Origin: Heterotrichella gracilis
Lineage: Eukaryota; Sar; Xanthophyceae; Tribonematales; Xanthonemataceae
Length of the DNA stretch: 64,000 nucleotides
Reading direction: 5' to 3'
NCBI GenBank assembly: GCA_032358255.1
Contig: JAULBX010026941.1
Location: 62,001 to 126,000, forward strand
Shown: positions 34,859-46,955 of the stretch, one piece after another
Numbering within the stretch: position 1 is the stretch's first letter
Layout: each line of letters starts with the position of its first letter
Translations under genes and position numbers: made by a program
Notes under the pieces: generated by a model
Database searches by the model: none
What the model was told of the DNA's origin: nothing
The model's input: only the letters and a program-made list of their open reading frames with translations

Positions 34859-37800
34859 ATGGAGGATGGCGTGCATGCCAATGGCATGGCGGGTACGAGC
34901 GCCAGCGCCATGCATGCCAATGGGATGGCGAATACCAGCGCCGGCACTAGTACCAGAGGAAGAACCACCCGCAGCACCAGCAATACCAATGTCATGGAGG
35001 AGGCCCTGCACGCCAATGGCATGGCGGATGCGAGCGCCAGCGCCGGGCATGCCAATGGCATGGCGTGTACCAGCGCCGGCACCGGCATTAGAGGAAAGGC
35101 CACCCGCAGCACCAGCCACAGCAGCTCCACCCCCCGCATCACCACCTACTTCCACCCCGCACCCCCGCCTCGCCCCCCACCCCCACCACCCCCACGCGCC
35201 GCCCGCACCACCACTTTCATGCCCAGAACCCCCTCCAAACATGACACATCCACCACCACCACCACCCGCCACAACCACCCACCCAGCGCGGCGCCACCTC
35301 TCCCTCCACCAGGGGAGCGCAATATAGGTACTGAAAGCCAAGGGTGGGGGGCGCTGGCAGCCGATATGGTGCGGCTGGTGGGGTGCCAGGTGTCGAGCTG
35401 TGACAGTCAGAGCATGATGGGAGTGTGTCACCACTGGCATGCAGCGGTGGTGGCGGGAGTGACGACCCTCAGACCCAGGCAGCCCCGCACCATCAGCATT
35501 GCGGCAAGGTAGGAACCGCAAATCCCCGAAACCCGAAGCGTACATGCTCAAAACCCTCTGAAGGAAAGAGGTCGGGCAGCATTTCTCCCATCCGCTCCTT
35601 GCACATGAAAGAATCCAATTCAACACAGCCCCTGCTGTTAACTACATCCCATAGCCTGTCACCCTTTGAATTAAAACTTTTAAAAGTGTGTCAAACCTGA
35701 CGAGCCCACCACCCGCCAACCAACCCCACCCCGGCCTCTGCTTTACTCATATGAATCAAATTAATTGTTAACAAAATGTTCTGCTCTGACACCCGCCCGC
35801 CTGCCGCCCCCAGGTTCCCCCACCTGCACCACCTTGACCTCAGCGCCTGCCGCCGCCTGGCAGACCCTGACCTGCGGGGCCTGGGGCTGCTGCGGGGGCT
35901 GGGGGGGCTGTCACTGGAGGGATGCGAGGGGGCGGGGGATGCCAGCATGGCGCGCCTGGTGGTGCTGACCGGACTCACTGCTCTCAACCTGAGGGGGTGC
36001 TGCAAGGTGGGGGTGTGTTGGGGCGTGGGAGGAGGGGTTTGAGGGCGTGTATGGAGGGTGGGGAGTGGCTGCTATGCGCACTAAGATAAAATCCTTACTT
36101 CAGCAATACAACACCTCAGCTTACCTCATGCTGACGGACCACCACGCGGAGGTGGTGGCTTCCTTGGCAAATCTCATCCAAACCCTCCACTACCCTTGGT
36201 AAAACCCTCATCAAAACCCTCATCAAAACCCTCTCCCGCCCCAGGTGACCGACGCAGGCGCCGCCCACCTTGCGCGCCTCACCTCGCTGCGCACCCTGGA
36301 CCTGTCGGGGTGCATGGCCATCAGCGAGGGAGCCACCGCGCAGCTGGCGCAGCGCCTGCCTGGGCTCAAGTGCCTGCGGCTGGGGGGCTGCTGGCGGGTG
36401 TCCACTGTCAGCGATGTGGCGGTGCGGGCGCTGGAGTGGTGCCGGGGGCTGGAGGAGCTGGACCTGAGTGGGTGCATGGAGATCAGCGATGCGGGTAAGA
36501 ATGATTGGATGATTAAAGAAGGCAAGCAATTTGATAATGATTTCGTTCAAGAAACTGCAAAGTCATGAATTGTAGACTAAACTGCTCATTACCCTCCCCA
36601 GGGCCTCCTTTTGCAAGACTCGTGTTACAAATAAATCACCAGTGCTTGGTTCATTTGTGAATTTTCCTATCGATGCTCGATTTGAATAATACCACATATC
36701 CCGTCCCCCAGGCCTCCGCCCCCTGAGCTCCCTCATCTCCCTGCGCCACCTGGTCCTGTGGAACTGCCTGAGGCTGACACCTGGCGGCCTGGCGCCACTG
36801 CGCCACCTGGCAGCATGCACCTCGCTCAGCCTGCGCGGGTGCCAGGGGCTGCGGGACCAGGCAATGGAGCACGTGGGGCGCATGACGGGGCTGGTGAAGC
36901 TTGACCTGAGGGCATGCGAGCACCTGACGGGTGAGGGTTAATTCAGGGGTATACTAATATACTAACTTAGTTAGTATTTTAGTATAACCCTGGTTCATTG
37001 CATTGACTGGGTCATGGGAGGGTCTATGTGGTTGTTGGTGTGGTGCGGAGCAAGTCATGGCGCTCCATGCACAGAGGGTGAGGGACCAGGTGTGGGTCAT
37101 GTGGAACACTCGATAGGGCCTGCGAGGGCCGTCGCATGGAGGATGCGAGGTGAGGGATGGGGGGGTTGCCCTCGAGGAGGACACACGGGCGGGTGCATGT
37201 GGTTGCCTATATGGGTGGCGAGCCATTTTGGGCTAGCAACGCGGAGTATTGGCTTGCCATAATCCTATCAACAATTTGACCATAACCATCCTGCAGGCGA
37301 GGGTTTCCTGCATCTGGGCCGCCTGCGCCACCTCACCGATCTGAACCTCAAGGGGTGCTACAGCATTGGTGACGCGGGGTTGCGCTGCCTGGGAATGCTG
37401 CGCCAGCTCAGGGGATTGAACCTGCAGGAGTGCTGGCAGATCACTCTGGCAGGCTTGCAGGCGCTGTCAGGTACTTAACCCTAAATCACGTTGGAAACCC
37501 TGAGTGCTGCGATGGTCCTTGTGGCATGGGTTTGCTTGCCTTACACACCCTCCTCCCATCGCAAATTATTTGGAATGTGGCAGGGGTGCTACCCCTTTTG
37601 TTAGAGTTTAAAATAAAAAAGTGCAACATGCCAGATCCACCATTTCCCAATTACATTCCACATGCTTCCCACAGGCCTGTCCCTGTTGGAGGACCTGTCC
37701 CTCCAGGGGTGCAGAAATGTGGTCAACGAGCCCCTGGCCCCCCTCCAGGGCCTAAGTCGCCTCACATCCCTCACGTCCCTCAACCTGCGCGGCTGCGACA

Positions 37801-39931
37801 GGCTGGCGGATGGCGCCCTGGATGGGTGCGCCACCATGCGCCACCTGGCGGCAGTGGATGTGTCCAGCTGCCCGCTGCTGACTGGGCGGGGGCTAGGGTT
37901 TCTGGCTGCGCTCAAGGGTTTGCGGTGCCTCAAGATGCAGCACTGCATGGGGCTCAAGGGAAATGACCTCAAGGTGAGGAGAAGCGGTGAACATACTGTA
38001 AACTCAGCGCAAATTCGACTGGCGTGTAGCGTCAGGCTGTGTGATGGATTCCTGACAATGATGGCGTGACGTTGTTAAGGTCCGCTGCTGTTGGTAGAGG
38101 GAGCAAGCAACTTCCTGCTGTGAAGCATTCAAATTACTGCTCCTTCCCGTAGGTGGTCACCTCCCTGTCTTCCCTTGACTCCATTCACTTGTCAGGATGC
38201 TGCAACCTGACTGGCCACAGCATGGCGCCGCTGGCAACCCTCACCAGGTTGAAGGTGGTGGTGGTAGATGGATGCCGCGGCATGGCCTTTGCAGACAGCG
38301 GACTCATGGCGCTGGCTGGGGCCGGCGGGCTCACATCGCTCAACCTGCAAGGTGCGGGGTCGTATTAACCCTAAACCCCAAGCTATAAACCCTAAACCCC
38401 TGTCGAAAAGTCTGGGGGCCATGGAAACAGTGCCAAGTTAGAGCTGCTGGCATTGACTACTGGCTTGGCTATGTTGCTGGAGTATCTACCTGGCAATCGT
38501 TTTGCTCGAGCTCTCTTTTCTACCAAATATACAAATCTGCAAACCCTAAAAGCCTTGTAATTCCCCCCACTGCAGGCTGTGGCACCTTGACCGATGCCAG
38601 CCTGTGCGCCCTATCCTCACTGGTCCACCTGGCAAATGTCAATTTGGCGGATTGCTGGCAGCTGACCGGCAGGGGCCTAATTGGGCTGGAGCACCTGGCC
38701 CACCTAACCAGCATAAATCTGCAGAATTGCGCCAGCCTGGAGGACCCTTGCCTGGCCGCCATTGCGCGTGCCCCTCGGCTCCTGGCGCTCAATCTCAAGG
38801 GGTGCAGGTGGGTGGGTGGAGGGTTGGGGCTGCAATGTGGGACTGCAGTCGGGATGGGGGTGGGAATGGGATGTGATGCTTGTAAGCCTGGATTTCACCT
38901 ACCTTGTATAATGACCTGGAAGGCAGCATGTCATATACAAGCTAGAATTTCATCCACACTGCCAATATATGGATGGCTAAAAATATGTAACACATGCATG
39001 GCAAGAAATAGCAGACCACTACAAGCACACGTAGCACCTTCACAACAACCAGATCCAGCCTCCCACAAGCCCTCCACCTTCACCCGCCACCCATCACCGC
39101 ACCCTACCCGCAGGGCCCTCACCGACGCCGGCCTGTTCCACCTCTCTCCCCTCTCCTCCCTGGCCAGCCTGGGGCTACAGAGCAGCGGCGGTGTGGGTGA
39201 CGGCAGCATGGCGGCGCTGGCGCAGCTGACCGCACTGCGTACGCTGGAGCTGCAGTTCTGTGCGCAGATAACGGACGAAGGTAGGGCGCTGGGGCAGCCA
39301 TTGATGCGGGGGGTTGGTGCCACTGTGCAGGGGTTTGTGTTGATGTGGACAACCCTTGCGCTGGGTTTAGTGCAGGTTGTGCCAAGGTGTAGCTGTATGT
39401 CACAAAAATGGGTTTCAGCCCACACACACTGCTTGTGCTCCTATGTGCTACGTCATAAGTCATCCACACGTGTTGAAATGACCATCTGCATCCCCCGTAC
39501 TCTCCCATTCACGAATGTTGCCTTTGGACCCACCCTCATGGCCACATTCAATGCCTACGTGGTACTTCAACAATCATCCACATGTGCTGTAGTGACCATT
39601 CACACCCCCTGTGCCACCGCCCTCCTTGATTTCTATCACATTCGCCCACACACGCACCTCACTGCTCTGGATCCACCCTCATACCCGCAACCAAAATACC
39701 ACACCCACCAAATCCCCGTTTCCTCCATCCCCAGGTGTGCGCCGCCTGTCCCCGCTGACCCGCCTGTCCCTGCTTGACCTCATGTACTGCTGGAGAATAA
39801 CAGATGCCAGCCTGGCAGCCCTGCGCCAGATGTCTAGCCTTGTGGGGGTCAACACGCTGGGCTGCCACAGGCTGACGCAAGGGGGAAAGGATACAGTGGC
39901 GCACCTGCTGGAGGTGCCGCACATACCGTGA
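34859..39931 (+). CDS. F-box-like, AMN1/FBXL-type leucine-rich repeat protein
   Basis: Ten exons join in frame to about 862 codons: 34859-35512, 35815-36006, 36245-36493, 36711-36930, 37297-37469, 37675-37972, 38154-38352, 38576-38809, 39114-39282 and 39734-39931. Exon 1 encodes two 39-residue repeats built on HANGMA, a Pro-rich stretch, a Thr-rich stretch and an F-box-like helix pair (LAADMVRLV ... VCHHWHAAVV). All later exons encode cysteine-containing LRRs with the LDLSGC, LNLRGC, LNLKGC signature and TDAGL links typical of SCF substrate receptors. It is probably a substrate adaptor of an SCF ubiquitin ligase; the target is unknown. It starts divergently from GCN1. TGTAA, a common green-algal polyadenylation signal, occurs near 40115. 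The F-box call is weaker than the LRR call. Confidence 0.9.
34863..35108 (+). repeat. In-frame ~120-bp tandem repeat in F-box/LRR exon 1
   Basis: Two 39-residue units end in RSTS. Each contains two HANGMA motifs spaced by Ala/Ser/Thr-rich residues, so there has been a duplication within a duplication. The bases CATGCCAATGGCATGGCG recur four times with small changes. Confidence 0.9.
36946..36990. repeat. 21-bp inverted repeat just inside an LRR-gene intron
   Basis: Arms 36946-36966 and 36970-36990 pair with about two mismatches around a three-base loop (core TATACTAA / TTAGTATA). It starts 16 bases after the donor of exon 36711-36930. Confidence 0.8.
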
Positions 39932-40828
39932 AAGGGGGGGGCATGGGGGCACAAGAGGCGGTGACATACCCTGCTGGGTTTGGCGCATTTTGTTTAATTC
40001 ATGCCAACTAGCACTGCGTAGCTGTGCTAGTTGGCCCCAGTATTTTTTCGGGTGGGGCACCACCTTGACCAAGCTGTGGAAACTTCACTACTGGACCTAG
40101 GCAACCCGTTGGTGTGTAAGGATTGCTGGTGTCATTTACAACGTTCCTTGTTTGTTGCTGGGGTGCTGCTGATACCCTTGTTGGCAGCCAGCTGGCGGGG
40201 TTGCAGGTCTCTTAGTGCAGTCTGCCGTCTGCACGTTACAACCATTGGATTGATATTGAAGATAAGGCATACATCCTTTTCGTGAAGCCAATTGAAGTGG
40301 GCGTTTTCTTTCTTTCTATCTTTCCGTGCAAACGGTGATAAGCGTGAAAGGCTTGGAAATCAAGACCTTACTAATGTGGTTCTGTTAAACCACACTGCAC
40401 TGCAGTATACGCCACCTTCAGAAATAAAAGGAAGTGTTACTTCAGAGATAAATATAATGTAATATTTTATTTTCAAAAAAACATACCGTGATGCATCGGT
40501 GGTCGATCGTACAATATAGTGTAAACCACTTTCTGCGCACGCTAGTGCAACGCTTAACGCCAGCTTCTACAAGATCTGAGGCTGCAGGTGGTGTGGCACG
40601 TGTATTTTGTGTCAACAGAGGGATCAGGTAGGCATTTTAAATGCATGCATATGCATGCATGCACTGCACTTGCATGCTTTTCAACAGTGCGAGTGTGAGT
40701 GTCTATTTTTTTGCCACTGGATCCCTATCTACGCGCTGTTACTAAAGATCACAGCTTGAAATCTACTGAAGCAGTGAACCGTATGGTAAACGCACGTATC
40801 CCAACTGTGCAGGTAGCGCCCACCCACC
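39932..40828. other. Intergenic between two F-box/LRR genes
   Basis: The left half is 3' flank of the LRR gene, with a TGTAA near 40115. A palindromic ATGCAT cluster lies at about 40641-40670. A long open frame enters the next gene from 40699, but its first ~80 codons do not resemble the paralogues. I see no other gene. Confidence 0.55.
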
Positions 40829-42180
40829 ATGGGCCAGTCAGCAGCTGTCAAGACCACCAGAAACTCAGAGGTGCGAGGCCGGGAGTGCAATGGGTGCTCC
40901 ATACACAGTCTCCCCGACGACCTGCCGCAGCGCATCTTTGGGGCAGTGCCACCCTACGCAGGCAACACGCGGCGCAGCTGCAGCTGGTGTGCAAGCGCTG
41001 GCACCAGGCCCTGGCAGGTCCCAGTGCGGCGTGGGATGTCGTCTTTTGTCCAAATGTCAGTAACCAGATCCTGGACTGGCTGTGCCCCAAGCTGGCAGCC
41101 ACTCGGCAAGTACAGGGAATGAATGGCACGCCTCATCAGCTGCTGCGCATGCTCAACAGCCTCAACCCAGCTTGCCTCACATCTTTGTCTATGGGAATCA
41201 TATCCAGCGGGCCCAGTGTTGGGCAGCTGCTTGAGGCCACCTTGCGCCTCACCTCGCTGACTTCCTTGGGGCTGCACCTGTGCTGCACCCCGGAGCAGGT
41301 GGCGCCGCACATGCCCGCCATGTCAGCACTGGTCAACCTGGAGCATCTGCACCTCAGTGCCAGGAGTCTACCACCCAGGGGGCAAAACTGGTGGCCAGCG
41401 CTTCCATGCCTTCCCAAGCTGCAGTCTGCAATCCTGGAGGTGAATAGAGCAGACTACGTCCCCATGCTGGCCCACCAGCCCGCCCTCACCAAATTGGAGC
41501 TTCGTAGAACCCAGGGGAACAGTGTCGAGGATTCAACGGTTGGCACCTCCTTGCGCCAGCTCACCCAGCTGCAGAGTTTAAGGGTGATGGAGCTCGCCGT
41601 ACCGCCTGGCTGCTTCCCCACATCCCTGCGGGCGCTGACGATCGACTGCCCGCTAACGAATTTCGACGCCACTGCAGCCTTTTCAGCCCTTCAGCACTTG
41701 ACCACGTTGCAGCTGCTCTACACATTTGGGTGCGTGGAGAACCTCACCCCTGCCCTGGCCAGCCTCACCAACCTGCGTGAGCTAGCAGCCATGGGGGCCA
41801 CCATCCATATGCCCCCGCTGGTGCTGCCGGTCATGCCCAGCCTCACACTGCTGTTGACAGAGCACACCAAGGAGGTGCAGCTGGAGGCGCCAGTCAACCC
41901 CAACCTGTGCATGCCCAATTGGCCCAAGCACCCTTCATCGGGGCTTTGGGAGCCCAGGTTTCGCCCCAACCTGGTGAGGATCAAGGGGCGCTATGGGACG
42001 TACAGCATCGGCGCCGATGAGGAGGATTGTCTGGCGGTGCGCGCGTTGCAGCTCATGCCCCGAGAGGCGCCAGCAAGTGCTTACCCAGTGCAGGGAGCGA
42101 GGGATGAGTGGGAGCAGTGCTGTGCGTGGCTGCACAGTGTCATAGCAGCAGGTGCCATCTTGCGAGGATATTCAGTATAG
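40829..42180 (+). CDS. F-box/LRR protein, fullest of three copies, with frame break in the F-box
   Basis: MGQSAAVKTTRN at 40829 opens an F-box (IHSLPDDLPQRIFGAV). The second half of the F-box (AAQLQLVCKRWHQALAGP) and everything after it lie in the frame that begins upstream at 40699. The two halves therefore meet across a +1/-1 change at about 40930-40975, which could be a sequencing error, a recent mutation or a tiny intron. From there, one open frame runs ~400 codons through LRRs (LTSLTSLGLHL, LVNLEHLHLS, LTALASLTNLREL-like) to a conserved C-terminus (IKGRYGTYSIG, EWEQCCAWLH). It is intronless, unlike its neighbours. Two damaged relatives lie at 747-2432. The F-box suggests an SCF adaptor role. 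Confidence 0.75.
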
Positions 42181-43047
42181 AAACTGTGATCAATATGACG
42201 TTGGTCTATAAGCATGAAATGATTTCCCTTTTTGCCATGGGATGTGCATAATGCATGGATAAAGACATGATACTATTAGTCGTATAATGTATTATGGCAT
42301 AACGCAGTGAGCAGCTGGAAAGGCGTTCCTGGACCAGCCAATGTTGAATGAGGTGTCACCACATCTTTCCACCATGGTCGTGGACTCCTAGCAGGTGAAG
42401 AGTCATTAAGTATTTACTAATGCCAGGCTGGGGTAGCTGCTGGTACCAATTGCAGCCGGTGATAGGCGAACGATTTCAATTTCTGCATGTGCATTGCAGC
42501 AGCTGCAAATCCTTGACAACAATTATTGTGTTACAACTTTTCAAGCTACAGCTGAGCCTCATACGTTGAACCAAGGCTTGCTAATTTCAGCACTGCTGTG
42601 GAACATCAACAGAGAAAGAAATAAAGATATTTGAAAGGGAACTCAGTTTGAATGCAAGGACTCCTGAGGTGAGTGGCAGAAGCGCACAGACAGGGACATT
42701 TTGCGTGTGCACTGCCACATCAAGGTTGTTTCAAATCCCAGCGTTGACGTCGCTTTGGCACTGATTGCAGGAGTGTGTTGCTGGCGGTCTGATGCCTCGC
42801 CCCAGTGCCTATCCGGTGCAGTCTCCACTGGCCAGCTGCAATTTGTACTTGATAATACCCTCTTATCAGATCATTCAAGCTAAAACAATTGTGTAGCTCC
42901 ACACTTGGAGTCCAAGCGCTGTTGAGCAGAAGAGCCAGAAACTGCTAGGGTACCCTGCTAGGGCTTCGCGGTACCCTAGCAGTTTCGAAACTGCGAAGCC
43001 CAATTGTCAGACGCTGTTCTTGGTACACTGAGCTGCATTGCGCCGCC
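42181..43047. other. Convergent 3' flanks of the F-box/LRR and dioxygenase genes
   Basis: No exon is supported. The region holds both 3'UTRs. Its notable content is the interlocking inverted repeats at 42938-43001. Confidence 0.55.
42938..43001. repeat. Two interlocking perfect inverted repeats
   Basis: Stem A pairs 42938-42954 with 42970-42986 (17 bp, core CTGCTAGGGTACC). Stem B pairs 42961-42969 (GGGCTTCGC) with 42993-43001 (9 bp). B's left arm lies inside A's loop and its right arm outside A, so the stems are either exclusive alternatives or a pseudoknot. They fall 47-110 bases past the dioxygenase stop. Confidence 0.9.
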
Positions 43048-46000
43048 TCACAGCTCAAAGTTGTTCAGCACCTTCCTCTCCAGGTGGGTGCCGTAGCGCA
43101 CAGAGGGGAATTGGGCGCCACTGCAGAGGGGGACTAATCATTATGGAGGGGGGGTTGGGGGGTTGGTAGGCGGGGGCCTGAGCCATGGCAGGTAGTGTCA
43201 TGCATGAACAGGAGCGCACAGGAGGCAGGATTGGCCAAGGCATGGCCAGGCACCGGACGTGGACGGTTGCACACTGCTCTGAAATTGCATGCACATGCAG
43301 GAGCAGCCTTTCTTAACAGGGCCAAGGGATTCAGGCTCGCATAGGGGCAGCAGAGCGGATCCAATCCTGTAGGTTGAAAAGACTAGCATAGCATGGCAGG
43401 CTTTGCATTCCACAGGCTGACGCATTACCAAAGAATCCTGTTCAAAATGTGTCACTCAGTGGGAGGCTGCAAGGGGTTCACCCCGGTTTCCGGTCCCCAG
43501 GGGTACACTAGGGGCTGAATTCCCTAGGGTTTCACTAGGGCTCACGCTGCCTAGCTCGGCCCCTGTACTGGTTCCACCAAGGCAGGGAGGGAATGATATT
43601 GTAATAAACGTCCAGTTTACTTTGCATTATAGATGGAGGATTTAGAATTCAAAGGTTCCACAAAAGTACCACAGCCCTGTCCCATAAATTGCTTACCTTG
43701 CCCTGTCACACAGGGCCTGTATTGGCTCCACCGTTGCCTCATAGCATGGCTCGTAGAAGAATGGGATGGACACGCGCGACTGTGTGGGGTCGGCGTTGAT
43801 CACGCGGTGCAGGGTGGGGGTGTACTGACCATTAGTCCACACCTGCACAAGGGGGTGAGGGAGATGGTGGTGGTGGTGGTGGTGACAACGGCGGTGGTGA
43901 TGGTGTGATGGTGGTGGTGTTGCTGTTGCTGATGCTGATGATCATCACAGTACATCACCACCCTGCACTACGTCATCATCACCAGCAACACCATCGATGG
44001 GGTCTGTAGTGGATTGATGGTTCACACCTGGGCAAATAGATTACTAGGGCTGGAATGCACAGAATGGGTGGAGGTGGGATGTAGCATTGCAGACCAAGGT
44101 GGGAAAGGAACGTCGATGGTGGCTGGAACAAGCCTTCATGGGTTGCAAATGCTAGAGGGTCAATCCTTTGTCCTTTCCTGCGTGCAATGCATCTGCGGCC
44201 TGATGCCCATCTGGCATCAATCCTCTGCCCTTCTTTTTTGTCCGGCATGCTGCCCAGTGCAAACTTCGCCCCCACTGCCTCTCGAATTGCCCCCCCTCCC
44301 CACCTCCAATCCCCGCCTCACCTTGAACATGTCCCCAATGTTGCACACAAAGGTGCCCGGGAGGGGGTCCGCCTGCACCCACTGCCCATCCGCATTCTTC
44401 ACCTGCAGCGCAGCCACGTGCGTCTCCTGGTTGACCAGGGTGAGCAGGCCATAATCGGTGTGCTCACCGCATGACAGCTGGACAGAGCGTGACACCTCAG
44501 CGCCCTGCAGCGCCTGGCTGGCGCCGGCGGCAAGGCCACCTGCAATTGGAGTTTTTTTTTGGTAATTAATAATTGACTATAAAATAAACGCAATAATTAT
44601 TGACATGATAACCTTGTTCATTTCAATAGGACACATGGGTAGAGCGTGCCATCTCAGCGCCATATATTGGAGCCTTGTGGGCGCTGACCGCAGGAACCAC
44701 AGCTATATTGCAGAGCGTACCACAGCTTATTGCAGAGCGTACCAGGAACATGCTGTGATTGGCGCCAAGTGTGCAAAGCTGACTGTCTCATTGCTGTAAT
44801 ACATGTACTACCTGATTGACCAGAGGCAGCACCAGAGGTTACGGTTTAGGGTACCCTGCTGTGGCAGCCTTACCTTCTGCGGGTGCGTGCTCCGTTGCCT
44901 GTGTCAAGGGGGGGTAGTGTATGACGCGTGTGCACCAGTAGGAGTCCCGCTCGCCAGCGCGCGCACCATCAAAATAGTTTTCGGGCAGGCCCAACCCAAG
45001 AGCAATGCCTGCACAATGGCATCAACACTGGAGAAACCACCTTATAGCGCGCAGTCAATCATACCAGTTGTATTATGATGACGCTTGTACCTGCTGACAA
45101 GCAAGTCAGAAACGAAATACAGGCGTTACTACTGTGGGACTATGCGTGACCGTATATTGACCACTGCATGCTTCAAACAAAGCAGTGCATTGATTTTGCA
45201 GATTGACCACTCAGTGTGCTGCCACCAGATTAGGGTTTGGTTAGGGTGCCCCACAGGAGCCGTGAGTGCCCCATGTCAAAGCAAGCTGGAGTTTAGAGAT
45301 TAGGGTTTGGGATCTAGACTTGCACGCCCCACCTCGTAGCAAGTTTGCGCCCACGTGCTGCATGTGGTCCACGTACTGCTTCAGCACCAGCTCAAACTCT
45401 GGCACGTGGTATGGCCACTGGTTGTTGCCGTGGATGGGGCTGGGCTTCAGTCCCGCGGCCTGCAACAGCAAGAGGCATGTGCTTGGGCCGACAACAAATG
45501 GCCAGCCGGGGAACGAACAAGAAAGAAAGAAAGAAAAGGAACGCCCACAGGGGACAAGCCAGGGACAACACAGGCGTAGTTCAAAGGGCCATTGGGTCAC
45601 TGGTTTGTGAGGTAGGTAGCTGGGGGCTTTGCAGGCAGTGACAGGTTGGCTGGTTGAAAAAGACTTGAAGGCACAACACAAGCAATGGCAGCTGCATGGC
45701 AGTTTGCTGTGGCAGTGGTACTGACAGGCACTGAGCGCTGAAACAAGTCTTCCCACCTCTACTTTGGACGGGTCTTCCTCTTTGTACAGGTCAATGGCCT
45801 CGTGCCAGTCGCGCTGGAAACCACCCTCGTACCGAGTCACGTTGTCTCCCAGGCCCTGGTAGCCCCTGTACGCCTTTTCAGACGATATCTTGATCTCATT
45901 CTTCACGTTTTCCTTCAGGGGCGGGGGGGTAACCGGTCAGGTCAGCAGCGGCATCAGGGCATGGAGAGACAGGATTAAGGAACTGTTGACCGGCTGGGAA

Positions 46001-46440
46001 CGCACCGGCAGAGAAAACCAGTGGCGCGCTTGTTCAAGCACCCCCTTGTAGACAGCCTCTGGAACGCCTGCGATAACCCAGCACCATCCTCAGTCGAGGT
46101 GTTCGTGGGTGAAGGAAAATCCTAGACGAGCAGCAAGGTGAAGGCACATACCGTGGTTCTTCACGTAGAAAAACCCAACCTCCCTGCACGCTGTATCCAG
46201 TTCCCGGGCGGTCTTGGCGATGCTGTCGTAGTCCTGCAACAGGCACTTCGTGTCGTGTGCCTGGTCGCAGTGCAACTTCATGCATGGTTGTAACCCTCCT
46301 GGAGTCGAATGCCGTACCTTGTGCGCGCTGACGAGGGGTGCTATGTCGATCACAGGCAGGCTTTGGAACCCCCTGAACTGAGAGCACACAGCCCGTAGGT
46401 TGGCTAGCCGTAGCGCTTGCATCATTGAACGGTAATCCAA
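43048..46440 (-). CDS. 2-oxoglutarate/Fe(II)-dependent dioxygenase, IPNS-like family
   Basis: Nine exons join to about 376 codons: 46318-46440, ~46153-46234, ~46004-46066, ~45760-45915, 45333-45461, ~44874-45009, 44324-44541, 43697-43842 and 43048-43124. The N-terminal domain shows LPVIDIAPLV and ACREVGFFYVKNHG. The middle has RGYQGLGDNVT, DWHEAIDL and GERDSYWCTRVIHYPP. The catalytic jelly roll has the iron ligands His and Asp in GEHTDYGLLTLVNQ, the distal His in TLHRVIN and the 2-oxoglutarate Arg in SRVSIPFFYEP. The layout matches the plant 2-oxoglutarate-dependent dioxygenases of the Arabidopsis At3g50210/At3g49630 type. The enzyme should couple 2-oxoglutarate decarboxylation to oxidation of a small molecule; the substrate cannot be read from sequence. 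All key residues are present, so it looks active and probably cytosolic. Confidence 0.95.
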
Positions 46441-46955
46441 ACCCCACCCAATGGCTACTACACCACTGCAAGGACCCGGCGCTGGTTAGCTTCAGGGGGC
46501 ACTCTGGAACTGTTGTGCCTTCCTGTTGAGAAGCTAGGAAGGCTTATGAAGAAACGAAACGAATCGTGACATCTACAGCTGTGACGATGTACGTAAGGGC
46601 CAGGCACTGTGGTCGCTTTTTCAGCTACTTGCCACTGAAATATTATTCGTTAATGCAGGCTGCTATTCACTGTTAACAGTCTACCTGCGGAAGGGCTCAT
46701 GCTATTTCACTGCACCACTGGAAAACCTTATGCTTCCAGAGCGACCGTTGAAACCTCACTCAATTTGCTCGTAACACTGTGTCAAAATGCATGCATGCAT
46801 ATGACACAGCGCTGGGAGCACCCACTATAACAGCTCGCACTTGTGGCAGCTACTCCCTGCATCCGTGCAATAGGTTCATATCCTTCGTTGCTTGCCTTGA
46901 CCCTGTACAGGCCCAGCCTTGGATTACAGATCACCCCCACAGCCCACATTGCACC
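46441..46955. promoter_or_regulatory. Divergent promoter interval, dioxygenase and methyltransferase
   Basis: The dioxygenase starts at 46440 going left and the methyltransferase at 46956 going right, so 515 bases hold both promoters. A short ATGCATGCATAT palindromic run lies at 46788-46802. No TATA box is clear. Confidence 0.6.

Noticed and set aside
40699-40828. Upstream start of the F-box/LRR frame
   Set aside because: Residues before the F-box in this frame do not match the paralogue at 2.3 kb, whereas the 40829 start does.
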